From positions 5,410,083-5,474,082 of the forward strand of contig CM020619.1 of NCBI GenBank assembly GCA_009829735.1: a stretch of 64,000 nucleotides of DNA, read 5' to 3'. This DNA is from Pyropia yezoensis. Taxonomy: Eukaryota > Rhodophyta > Bangiophyceae > Bangiales > Bangiaceae. Shown here in pieces: positions 46,232-55,259 of the stretch (the first letter of the stretch is position 1; each line of letters starts with the position of its first letter). The notes beneath the pieces are model-generated. The model saw nothing but the letters and a program-made list of their open reading frames with translations, had not been told where the DNA came from and searched no databases. Position numbers and translations under genes: made by a program.

Positions 46232-48175
46232 CTAGGCATGCATGCTAGACTTTCCAACTCCACGGCCCTCGCCCTCACGTAGAGGCGAGCGGCGAGACCC
46301 CCGGCGATAACGCTCCCCACCAGTCGGAGGGGGCGGCGGCTCCAACTCGGAACCGTCGCGCCCCTCACGGTCGCGCAAGTGGCGCCGACCGTGGCTACTC
46401 TTCTGCATGGTCTTGCGCGCAAGTTTGCGACGCAGACGCCGGACCGACTCCGACTCTGACGGAGTCGAGGACTCCGAGACGGAGTAAGACAACTCGTCTT
46501 CCGACACGGAGGGAGACCGCCGTGAGTGTCGGCGACGACGGCGAGGAGGCGAGTGTGCCCGGCTCGCACGACGTTTGCCACGCCCAAGTGGGGCTGGTTG
46601 GGGCATAATAGCCCCAATGCGAGCCAACTCGGCCGTCATAAACTCCGCCACCGACTCGCAACTCGCGGTCGCCACGACAATACGAACGCGCCTTTCAAGT
46701 TGAAAAATCTCGGAAACTTGAAGGGTTGCGGTCGACGCGGCCAACCAGGAAATGGTGCGCACCAGCATGGTGATCATCATCTCTGAGGTTAGAGGCGTGG
46801 GCGGTAACACCAACTTGGGGTATACCGTCAGGAGGGTGGCCCCCAAGTTGGGGGACACCGGGGTGGACGACTCAACGGCCACGCTTATCGGGGTGTCCCC
46901 GTGCGGCTGGAAGGGGACAGGAGGAAGCGGAGGGGCACGCCGAGGTGGCGGGACCCGGGTGTAACTGCGACCCGTACTCGGGGCCCCCGCAGTGAGCTGA
47001 GTCATGTGGTCATCATGCGAAGGCACGGCCATCACTATGGCCTTTTCCGGGGGTGGCGCAGTGTGGCGATCCACCCCCGGGGCATACGGGTAGTCCCCGA
47101 TGCCCAGCCCCTCTCGTAGTACAACACGGCCGTCGTGAAGTTCACGAGCGACCCATACGAGCTGGCGAAGTGCGCCATCGTCCTTGGGCCCACGAGTGGG
47201 GCGGCGCAACTTGTGCTCAATGCTATCCCACTCGATAAACTTGTGGAGGCGGAGCATCTCCTTAAGTAGAGTAAGTTGTCCTGATGAGCACCCCTCAGCA
47301 ACTAGCTGAGGGGTGAGCTGTTCCAAACCTTGGATAAGCCGGAGGGGGAGATGCCAGAGCACTCCCCGCCGCTGGACACAAGACACCCAGGTCGACATGA
47401 CCTCGAGGAGCCACTGGGTGGCCAACATGGCCCACACCAGGTGATCTGGGCAAGCCGTCACCATGACGGCGCCGAAGTGGTCGAGCAACCGTGGCAGCAA
47501 CGCAGGGAACCCGTAGGGGACCTCAATTTGAGGCCACCACTCTGTCTTCTTCGGATAGTACTGCTCCTTACTGGCAGCAGACTGCTGAGGAAACTCAAGT
47601 TGAGCCGAGGTCACCAAGTAGGGACCTCGCCGGAAGTCCTTCTCCATCCGCACATCAAAGTGATGAGTGTGCGGATCGGCCTCGTGAAGGAACGGGGGGC
47701 GAGTTGCCACCGCGTCCCAAGTAAAGGTCGGCAAATCGCCGGGACCCGGGATAGTTCCCCCGCGGTCCACCATGGACTTGGCCCGCTGTATGTCTTCGAC
47801 TTCCTCACCGTCCAGGAAGCCAAACTGGTCCGTCCCGAAGCCGGCAGGGAACCCGACCCTACGGGAATACTTCTCCCGTAGGCGGTCCCATACCCGACCC
47901 ATCGCTGCGCCAAGTCGGCCACAGCGAAGAACAGTCAACCCCTCCTCATACAGAGACCAAGCGGGGTGAAACCACCGCCCCAAGGCTGCACGTGGGATGA
48001 CGCGGCCTGCCTCCGGGGGAGATCCCGCCGCCAACCCAAAGCCGGGTGAGGCAGGAGTCCCATCCCCCGGAGCGATCGCGGAGCCCCCGCCGGAAGTCCC
48101 GGCGGGTGCTGCACCGTAGGTGGTGTCCTCCATACGCTCGTCAAGAGAGTCCGACTCCACTCCCGGTATCGCCAT
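46232..48175 (-). CDS. Reverse-oriented ORF of element A, 647 aa, unknown function
   Basis: Lies between pol and the 3' LTR but on the opposite strand, ending 112 bp from the pol stop. Start taken at the ATG at 48175; the frame is open to 48346. Residues ~190-420 form a Trp/Leu-rich, probably helical core (YYPKKTEWWPQIEVPYGF; MLATQWLLEV; LWHLPLRLIQGLEQLT). A second helical block precedes a strongly basic Arg/Ser tail (SPPRRRRRHSRRSPS) that could act as a nuclear signal or bind nucleic acid. It is related to the ORF at 58193-60310, and 48985-50094 is a damaged copy. Intact for its whole length, unlike gag and pol of the same element. No known domain recognised. Confidence 0.75.
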   Translation of the reverse strand: MAIPGVESDSLDERMEDTTYGAAPAGTSGGGSAIAPGDGTPASPGFGLAAGSPPEAGRVIPRAALGRWFHPAWSLYEEGLTVLRCGRLGAAMGRVWDRLREKYSRRVGFPAGFGTDQFGFLDGEEVEDIQRAKSMVDRGGTIPGPGDLPTFTWDAVATRPPFLHEADPHTHHFDVRMEKDFRRGPYLVTSAQLEFPQQSAASKEQYYPKKTEWWPQIEVPYGFPALLPRLLDHFGAVMVTACPDHLVWAMLATQWLLEVMSTWVSCVQRRGVLWHLPLRLIQGLEQLTPQLVAEGCSSGQLTLLKEMLRLHKFIEWDSIEHKLRRPTRGPKDDGALRQLVWVARELHDGRVVLREGLGIGDYPYAPGVDRHTAPPPEKAIVMAVPSHDDHMTQLTAGAPSTGRSYTRVPPPRRAPPLPPVPFQPHGDTPISVAVESSTPVSPNLGATLLTVYPKLVLPPTPLTSEMMITMLVRTISWLAASTATLQVSEIFQLERRVRIVVATASCESVAEFMTAELARIGAIMPQPAPLGRGKRRASRAHSPPRRRRRHSRRSPSVSEDELSYSVSESSTPSESESVRRLRRKLARKTMQKSSHGRRHLRDREGRDGSELEPPPPPTGGERYRRGSRRSPLREGEGRGVGKSSMHA

Positions 48176-48501
48176 GACTCTCCCCAAGTTGGGGAGAGAC
48201 GCCCTGGCTACAGCGGCACGAGACCCGCCTCGAGTTGAGGGGGACTCGGATCGTGGGTAGACGGGTGGCCTCCCCAGCGTGGGGCGGCCCCGTGGAAGGT
48301 GAAGGGGAGGTGGTGGTGGTGGTGAGGTGTGAACTGAGGAGAGCAAGCTGCCGAGTGGGCAAGCTTGAGGAGAGGGGCGGTCAACGTGACCGCCTCCACA
48401 TCCGCGTTACGTGCTCAAGGGGGGGACAGCAAGTCGCGCCCCCAACGCCAAGACGTGCGTTTACGCACCCCCTCACAGGGCCGACCGGGTCGGTCGGAAC
48501 T

Positions 48502-48514
48502 GAGGAGAGGGGAG
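48502..48514 (+). other. Polypurine tract of element A
   Basis: GAGGAGAGGGGAG directly before the 3' LTR start, the expected plus-strand priming site. It supports reading 48515-48984 as the 3' LTR of this element. Confidence 0.7.
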
Positions 48515-48984
48515 TGTGGCAGTATTGACCCCCAGGTAGCAGGGGCAAAACGTGCCATGCAAGGGGCGGCAGGCCACTAGCCTGATCCGTTCCTCCCCCT
48601 GCATTTGGGTCCATATTCCCTAAGTTTGGGATAGTTAGCTTAGGAGTAAGTCCAACTTGGAATTGAGGGTTTTCTGCATTTATCGTCTTGAATTTTCGAG
48701 TGGCCCGGTGGGCATGTGCTGGGGTGGGAGATTCTGAGTGGCGAGATTCTGAGTGGACCCTGGGGGGATAAGGGGAGGGACAGCGGGGCTTGGCCCTGCG
48801 TCCCCGTCCCGACCAAGAAACTGCTGGACCACACACCATCTTCTTGTTTGTCAGTGGGGGGTTTGCCCCACAACAGGGATAGAGTGTGTGCGACTTGCAC
48901 TTCTTCCGGCTCCCCCGACACGGGAGGCAGCCCTTATACACCGCCCCAACTTGGGTGCCGTGTGTGCAAGTGGTTTTTGCCACA
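48515..48984 (+). repeat. 3' LTR of element A
   Basis: 470 bp, TGTGGC to GCCACA, same orientation as the LTR at 39607. It differs from the other two LTRs by scattered substitutions, roughly 4-6% by eye. Immediately followed by an inverted fragment of the reverse-oriented ORF. Confidence 0.85.
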
Positions 48985-50094
48985 GAGGACACGTCCTACG
49001 ATGCAGCGCCCGCCGGGACTTCCGGCGGGGGCTCCACGGTCGCTTGACCACTTCGGCTCCGCCAATTTGGCGGCTAGCCCGGACCACGTGGTTTTTGCCA
49101 TGTTGGCAACCCAGTGGCTCCTTGAGGTCATGTGGACCTGGGTGTCTTGTGTCCAGCGGCGGGGGATGCTCTGGCATCTTCCCCTTCGGCTTATCCAAGG
49201 TTTGGAACAGCTCACCCCTCAGCTAGTTGCTGAGGGGTGCTCATCAGGACAACTCACTCTACTTGAGGAGATGCTGCGCCTCCAGAAGCTCATCGAGTGG
49301 GAGAGCATCGAGCACAAGTTACGCCGATCGTCCCGCGGGCCCAAAGACGATGGCGCACTTTACCAGCTCGTCTGGGTCGGTCGTGAACTGCACGACAGCC
49401 GTGTGGTACTCAAAGAGGGGCTGGGCATCGGGGACTACCCGTATCCCCCGGGGGTGGAACGCCACACTGCGCCTCCCCCGGACAAGTTGATCGTGGTCGC
49501 CTGGCCTCCCACGACGACTACATGACGAAATCCACTGCGAGGGCCCCGCGTAGGGGTCGCAGTCACTCTCGGGCTCCGCCTACTCGGCAAGCCCCTCCGC
49601 TTCCTCCTGTCCCATTCCAGCCGGACGGGGACATCCCGATAAGCGTTGATGTTGAGACATTCACCCCGGTGTCCCCCAACTTTGCGGCCACCCTCCTCAC
49701 GGCCTATCCCAAGATGGTACTGCCGGCCACGCCTCTAACCTCAGAGATGATGATCACCACGCTGGTGCGCACCATTTCTGGGTTGGCCGCGTCGGCTGCA
49801 ACCCTTCAAGTTTCCGAGATTTTTTAACTTGAAAGGCGCGTTCGTATTGTCGTGGCAACCACGATTTGCGAGTCGGTAGCGGGGTTTATGACGACCGAGT
49901 TGGCTCGTATTGGGTCAATTTTGCCCCAGCCAGCCCCACTTGGGCGTGGCAAGCGTCGGGCGAGCCGGGCACACTCGCCTCCTCGCCGTCGTCGCCGTCA
50001 CTCACGGCGGTCTCCCTCCGTGTCGGAAGACGAGTTGTCTTATTCCTTCTCGGAGTCCTCTACCCCGTCGGAGACGGAGTCGGTCCGGCGTCTG
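48985..50094 (+). pseudogene. Truncated, inverted copy of the reverse-oriented ORF
   Basis: Similar to the ORF at 46232-48175 but on the plus strand. It starts inside the reading frame (GAGGACAC, after the ATG of the MED-TTYG segment) and lacks about 570 bp between the N-terminal segment and the LDHFG block. It then runs through the Trp/Leu core and Ser/Arg region to ESVRRLR. It contains frameshifts and a TAA near 49825. It lies exactly between two LTRs that point the same way. 50095-50137 is unrelated sequence. Confidence 0.8.
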
Positions 50095-50137
50095 CGTATG
50101 CCGGTCGTCCGGCTGACTCAGGATCCAATGATGCTCC

Positions 50138-50606
50138 TGTGGCAGTATTGACCCCCAGGTAGGGGGGCAACACGTCCCATACAAGGGGCCGCAGGCCACT
50201 AGCCTGACCCGTTCGTCCCCCTGCATTTGGGTCCGTATTCCCTAAGTTTGGGATAGTTAGCTTAGGAGTAAGTCCAACTTGGATTTGAGGGTTTTCTGCA
50301 TTTATCGTATAGAATTTTTGTGTGGCCCGGTGGGCATGTGCTGGGGTGGGAGATTCTGAGTGGCGAGATTCTGAGTGGACCCTGGGGGGATAAGGGGAGG
50401 GACAGCGGGGCTTGGCCCTGCGTCCCCGTCCCGACCAAGAAACTGTTGGACCACACACCATCCTCTTGTTTGTCAGTGGGGGGATTGCCCCACAACAGGG
50501 ATAGAGTGTGTGCGACTTGCACTTCTTCCGGTTCCCCCGACACGGGAGGCAGCCCTTGGACACCGCCCCAACTTGGGTGTCGCGTGTGCGAGAGGTTTTT
50601 GTTGCA
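50138..50606 (+). repeat. Third LTR of the A family
   Basis: 469 bp, starts TGTGGC and ends GTTGCA, so the terminal repeat is slightly mutated. No target-site duplication (GCTCC before, GTCGC after). No internal region of its own follows, so it is a solo LTR or one end of a recombined element. Confidence 0.85.
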
Positions 50607-50950
50607 GTCGCCAGCTTTGCCGAGTGCTCGCGCCTGTTTTGCTCGCTGGCGTCCAAGAAGCTCCTGAGCGGGCGGGTACAGGAGGTCGTGCCGGGCTTCC
50701 AGAAAGATGGTCGCCGCAAGACGGAGCTGCGGGTGCTGTGGTCGTTAATGGCCAAGATGGTGGACAAGACGCTGGCGTTGGGGAGTGTCAAGGCTGATCC
50801 TCCCCGCGCGCCTATCGTTGACTTAGACCCCTCCGCTGTCGAGGACGGCACGCCCAGGACACTACAGTCTCAGCTGGGCATGGCCTCGCCGACTGGTGCC
50901 CAGGGTGCTCTTTGTCTCCCTCCGTCTACGACCACGGGCTCCCATCCCTC
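50607..50950 (+). pseudogene. Unknown coding fragment cut by an LTR
   Basis: Open frame beginning at the LTR end with protein-like sequence (ECSRLFCSLASKKLLSGRV, ELRVLWSLMAKMVDKTLAL) and fading into a Ser/Pro-rich tail before a C run at 50949. It may be the N-terminal part of the piggyBac transposase region that follows, or an independent gene. No domain recognised. Confidence 0.3.
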
Positions 50951-51137
50951 CCCCCCCCCCCCCCCCTGCGGCTTTGCCGAGCGCGTCCCCGGCGGCCCTC
51001 GGCGCACCTCGCGCCTCCCCTGCCACGGCAACTGCGCATGGCATGTCCTGTGTGGCAGTATCGCGACTGCCACGTATCACGGACCCAGCGGTCGGTGCTG
51101 TACGGGCTTAGGGGGAATACCCCATATCTGGCCCAAG

Positions 51138-51222
51138 ATGTCAAAGATTCATCCCGTGGCCCAGTGGTCCACATCGCCTGGTTAACATATGTTTCATGGC
51201 GTGGGTTCGATTCCGGGCATCC
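51138..51222 (+). other. tRNA-like / SINE-like pol III promoter
   Basis: Contains a good internal box A (TGGCCCAGTGG, 51157-51167) and a perfect box B (GGTTCGATTCC, 51204-51214) 36 bp apart. GATGTC near 51138 could pair with GGGCATC at 51215-51221, but no complete cloverleaf can be drawn, so a functional tRNA is unlikely. A tRNA-derived SINE head or tRNA pseudogene fits better. Confidence 0.4.
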
Positions 51223-51336
51223 AACATCGATTTATCCGGCGATTTCAAGGCGACTTCTGCTACATCCTGGACGGCGGGGTCTGTGTCAGTGCCCATCGGC
51301 GGTCCCGTGCCGCGTCGGACCTGATCGGACCGCGCC

Positions 51337-52867
51337 ATGTCTGGGGAGGTCAGCATTGAGGAGGGGGACTCGGTGGGCGAGGCGAGGGGCCGCACTGCCT
51401 ACGACTACTTTATTACTATGTTCCCCATGGACCAGCTCACCCGTATGGTCCGCTTGACGTCAACCAAACTCGAGGCGTGGGCACTGCGGCTGACTACCAG
51501 GGGGGAGCTGCTCAAGCCTATCGGCGTCATCATCCCGGCAACTCGTTATGAGTTTGGTGTGGGCGACCAAGCCGCGCAACCCGTACCTCGTTGCACCTTC
51601 CTTTGGAGAGCTCACGGGCCTCTCCCGCGCCCGCTTTGATGCCCTGTGGTCCTGTCTGACTTTCAGCGAGTAGAGAAGCAGTGGAGATGTCAACTCGGAG
51701 CGCAGTCGATGGGAACTAATTTCGGACTTCGTCGATTCCATAAACGATCACCGAAATGCCCACGTGTCACCGGAACAGTGTATTGGCGTCGAAGAGTCAA
51801 TGTGCAAGTGGTACGGACATGGCGGCAGCTGGATCAAGCGCGGTCTCCCCATGTACGTCAAGATACATCAGAAGCCAGAGAAAGGCTGTGAGGTGCAGCA
51901 CGCGGCGTGCGAGAGGAGCGGGATCATGCTGCGACTGAGCCTGATGACCTCCTCGGACCACCAGAAAGCTACGGCCGACGCCGACGAAGCTGACGTGCCG
52001 CACGGCAAGGTGGTGCTCAAGCGCTTGGTGTGGCCTTGGGGGGGCACCCAGCGCGTCGTTTTTGCAGATACCTACTTTGCATGCGCTCCCGCCGCCGTCC
52101 ATCTTCGGGCGATGGGTTTTGGCTTCACTGCTTGCATCAAGACGGCTACTCGTGGGTTCCCCATGCAGGCTCTATCGACTTTGGAGTTGGGAACTCGCGA
52201 AGAGCACGCCACGTACACGCACAAGACCCTTGGGGGCGCTGTTGGCCTCATGACTGTCATGTGGGTCGACCGGGAGCGGAGGTACTTCATTTTGTCAACG
52301 TCTACGACACTGCCTGGTGACCCGCACGAGCGTCTGCGGTATCGGCAGATCTACTGCAAGGCTGAGAGACTGCCTCTAACTCTCAGGCTCCCCCGTGTGG
52401 TGCAGGAGTACTACGAGTGCTGCGCCATGATCGACCGGCACAACCGCTGCAGGCAAGATGATCTGAGGCTCGAGCACAAGCTCGGAACGCACAACTGGTC
52501 CACGCGTGTGAACATGTCCTTGCTCAGTATGAGTGAGGTGGACGCGTGGATGCTTTACTGTGGCGCGCGCGGGTCGACGGTCTTCCTGACACAGAGGCAG
52601 ATTTACGAGGACTCAGCGGCGCAGCTGATCGACAACACCTTCGACACCATGGGCATCAGGGCACGAGGGACGACGACTGGCACTCCAGCAGCAGACACGA
52701 CTGCGCCGCTCCGCTATGGCGTCGGCATTAACCGCACGCCCAATCTCAAGCGCCGAGGCCTGTCGGCCGCCGAAGAAGACCTTCGAGCGCAGTGCCGGTG
52801 TCGCGTGTGCAAGCGGTTTAAGTCTTCGCTCGTATGCTCGGGCTGCCGCGGTCCGGGCTTAGAGTAG
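51337..52867 (+). pseudogene. PiggyBac-type transposase, frameshift and in-frame TAG
   Basis: Cut-and-paste transposase of the DDE_Tnp_1_7 (piggyBac) family. ATG at 51337; N-terminal YDYFITMFPMDQLTRMV. A frameshift near 51560 moves to the frame with WATKPRNPYLVAPSFGELTG and ARFDALWSCLTFS, where TAG 51671-51673 interrupts. The frame then stays open to 52867. The catalytic core has VEESMCKWYG, where the family has DESM: the first catalytic Asp is Glu here. VVFADTYFA and MIDRHNRCRQ keep the later Asp positions. The C-terminus carries a Cys-rich zinc-binding motif (CRCRVCKRF..CSGC). Target TTAA sites were not located. Confidence 0.85.
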
Positions 52868-53265
52868 GTTCTCTTGCGCGCCCCCAAGACGGGGCGTCTT
52901 TGTCTTGATGAGCATTTGCGTGAGGTCCATCAGATGGAAATTTAGAAATGTTCTAGGTTGTAGTTTTGATTTGTGCTCACACGTGTCATCTGTAACTTCC
53001 GTTGCAATGGTGCAAGCACTGTGTATTCCCGCAGCAGATTGGTTCTCGGAGACTGCTCAACGGACAAGAGGAGAAGGAGAGAACCACGCTTCCTGTGCAC
53101 ACCCCACAGCAATCACGACGCAGGGCGTGGGACAAAGTTAACAGGCGCCCCGAGTTTTCTTTCTCAGTGTGCGTGTACGTCAACGTCTGGCTTTCCACTT
53201 CGTTCTGACTGCATTGGCGTGCCCGATCCCCCACCCCCTCCATCCCTCTGTCCGTCCCGCATTCT

Positions 53266-54011
53266 ATGGGCGAGCCGCCGTCCGCCCTCGATATGACCAC
53301 TCCCGCCACACTTGACACACTGGCCTTCCTTTCTACGCCTACTCCGCCCGTCTCCCCCTCTCCACCCTCTCGCTCGCGCGGCGACGATAAGCGCCGGCGC
53401 ACACCCTTCACCACACCAGTCGTCCAGGTCTGCTCCCATCCCCCCTTCTCAACACCTCCAATTGGAACGCACCCGTGACGCCCACGCAGACGTAGTGGTG
53501 CGTCACCCCCCTCGCCCCCCCCAGGTACGACGTCACCCCCACGCTGGAAGCGACCCCACCGGCGCCGCCATCCGCCGTTAATGCCGACACGCCGCCACGT
53601 CCGCCAGTACCGCCGCCGACCGGCGCGGCACCACAGGCGGCAGGCGCGCCACAGGAAGAGATGCCGTCTACACGGTTGCTTCACTGCCGAGAGGGAGGGA
53701 GACAGATTGATGCCATCACGCAGTTTCAAAGGAGGGTGCGGGAGGGAGCCACCAGAAAATTAGCACGCGGGCGCGGGTCCAGTCAGTTCACGCGCCGCCC
53801 CTGCTGCGGACCCTCCCCGCCCCTCCTTCATCATCTTCTCACCCCCCCCCACCCCCCTGTTCTTTCTGGCTTCCCCAACACCCCTCCCCACCCCCCAACT
53901 CCCTCGTCAAACGCACCCGTCGCATCTTCCCGGAAGGCAGCTAGTCCAGTCTGCCGACGGTCGCCCTGCAGCCGCGTGAGGGGCGTCCTCTGCCCGCGCC
54001 CGATTCCTTAA
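53266..54011 (+). CDS. Hypothetical protein, candidate two-exon gene
   Basis: Exon 1 from ATG 53266 to 53474, a 50-nt intron 53475-53524 (GTGACG...CCCCAG), exon 2 from 53525 to the stop at 54011. Joining restores one frame across a GT-AG pair with a pyrimidine-rich 3' end, and protein-like sequence continues on both sides (DDKRRRTPFTTP, then YDVTPTLEATPP). Pro/Thr/Ser-rich with a basic segment near GGRQIDAITQFQRRVREG. No domain recognised. The end of exon 2 is low quality, so another splice or stop may apply. Confidence 0.35.
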
Positions 54012-54120
54012 CGTTTCATGCCGCCCCACGAGACCTGTTGCTGCCCAGCGGCCTGGCAAAACGGCACGGCCGGGTCACATTTTCCAGTGTGCGGTCGACG
54101 GGTAGTATGCTGGACCCATC

Positions 54121-54123
54121 GTG

Positions 54124-54165
<42 letters not shown>

Positions 54166-54170
54166 GCAGC
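54121..54170 (+). repeat. GCC trinucleotide repeat
   Basis: About a dozen GCC/CCG units, slightly interrupted at the right end. Non-coding in this context. Confidence 0.9.
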
Positions 54171-54345
54171 CAGCCGCCGCCGCAGAAAGGGAAGGGGGGG
54201 GGGTAGGGAGCGCCCACAGCGGGATATAAGCGAGGGGAGGCGGCCAGGGGGGGACACAGGCCGAGCGGAAGCTGTCTGAGGAGGTTACAGACGGCCTCTC
54301 CTTTGTCAGACAGGTCAAAATCGACGATTTCGGGTAATCCCAGTG

Positions 54346-54389
54346 GAGCCTCATTTGAGGCTCACGACCGCCTCATTTGAGGCTCATGA
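54346..54389. repeat. Repeated palindrome at a gene break
   Basis: GAGCCTCATTTGAGGCTC (54346-54363, 8-bp arms, 2-nt centre) followed by a near copy at 54370-54383 and a partial arm to 54389. The stop codon of the methyltransferase ORF lies inside the last arm, so these may be the end of an inserted element that truncated the gene. Confidence 0.75.
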
Positions 54390-55097
54390 GCAGTAGAATA
54401 GACACTTGCCCCCACAGTAGCACAAGCGGCCGCGCTCCCCCCCCTCGTCGTCTTCGACCGCCTCCGCCTCTGCCTTCTCCAGGCTGGCGACGTCATTCAG
54501 CCTCACGTTGTGCGCAAGGTTGGCCACCACCGCTGGCACATAGTCAGTACGTGTCACCGACGCGGCGGAGCGGGCGGCGACGAGGCCGACCAGCCCGCAG
54601 CCGGCGCCAACCTCGAGCACCGCCGCTCCCGCCAGCGGTGGCCGCCCACAGTCGTGCAGGTACCGCGCCAGGAGGAGACCCCCATCCCAGACCGCACACC
54701 CGAGTGCACCGTCAATGACGCGCAGCTCCCGGATGAAAAAGGTGTGGCGGTGGCGGGGAATGGGTGTCGCCGCAACCGTCGCCGCTGCTCGCAACGAGCG
54801 CTCTCCGCCGCGCGGTGGGGCACCCGCCGCGCGGGCGTCGTCGGCAGGGGCGTCTACGACGACGGTACGCACGTCGGTACGCGCGTCTGCGGCGTCGAAG
54901 CCACCACGCGCGTGGACGGCGGGAGCGTCGGCGTCGGCGTCGGCGTCAGCCCCTGCGGCGTCGGGTGGCGGCGGTGGCGGCGGCGTCGGCTGCGGCGGCC
55001 AGTCAAACACATAGGTGCGACGGATGTGGCGCTTGCCTCGCAGCGCGGCACGCCAGTCCACCACCACGACACCCTGCTTGGGTCGGTTGTTCAGCAT
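54384..55097 (-). CDS. METTL21-type lysine methyltransferase-like protein, C-terminally truncated
   Basis: Class I SAM-dependent methyltransferase of the Methyltransf_16 group, which modifies protein lysines. ATG at 55097 (MLNNRPKQG); the frame is open to 55259. Conserved order: LGCAVWDGGLLLARYL, then motif I VLEVGAGCGLVGL (SAM binding), then the acidic post-I TDYVPAVV and the helix NLAHNVRLN. The catalytic-region motif expected next (usually D-W-G) is missing. The ORF ends with an unrelated Cys-rich tail (CYCGGKCLFYCS) in palindromic repeat DNA. An Ala/Asp-rich insert lies at residues ~45-90. It may be truncated, or continue after an unseen intron. Confidence 0.65.
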   Translation of the reverse strand: MLNNRPKQGVVVVDWRAALRGKRHIRRTYVFDWPPQPTPPPPPPPDAAGADADADADAPAVHARGGFDAADARTDVRTVVVDAPADDARAAGAPPRGGERSLRAAATVAATPIPRHRHTFFIRELRVIDGALGCAVWDGGLLLARYLHDCGRPPLAGAAVLEVGAGCGLVGLVAARSAASVTRTDYVPAVVANLAHNVRLNDVASLEKAEAEAVEDDEGGERGRLCYCGGKCLFYCS

Positions 55098-55259
55098 CGC
55101 GGCCGGAAGCGGCGGAGACGGCAAAGCCGCGGCACATGCAGCATCCGGTGGCGGCAGCGGCCGTGCGGCGTCGGGGGGGGCAAAGGCGGCGTGGACCGGG
55201 GGGGGGTGGGCGGGAGTAAAGCGGGGGAAGGGGGGGGGAAGAGGGGCGGGAGACGCCAC

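Larger units (their letters stand above)
39607..48984 (+). mobile_element. Near full-length gypsy chromovirus A
   Basis: Order: 5' LTR 39607-40075, leader, gag, pol (protease, RT, RNase H, integrase, chromodomain-like end), a reverse-oriented ORF, polypurine tract 48502-48514, 3' LTR 48515-48984. Both LTRs start TGTGGC and end GCCACA. The flanks (ATAAG, GAGGA) do not form a target-site duplication. By eye the 5' LTR looks closer to the LTR at 50138 than to its own 3' LTR, so the two halves may come from different insertions. Gag and pol each carry disabling mutations. Confidence 0.8.

Noticed and set aside
51051..51075. TGTGGCAGTAT identical to the start of the family A LTR, followed by its inverse
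   Set aside because: Only 11 nt match and the following sequence differs; could be chance or a tiny remnant, not enough to call an LTR.
7121..51673. TAG as a reassigned sense codon, because many ORFs contain in-frame TAG
   Set aside because: TAG is also used as a true terminator (copia at 26867, piggyBac at 52867, TAG-TAG at 60308), other stops (TGA, TAA) interrupt elements too, and a sister copy has CAG at one site. Decay explains it better.
52986..53729. 247-codon minus-strand open frame
   Set aside because: Overlaps the better-supported plus-strand two-exon candidate and has only Gly/Arg-rich sequence.
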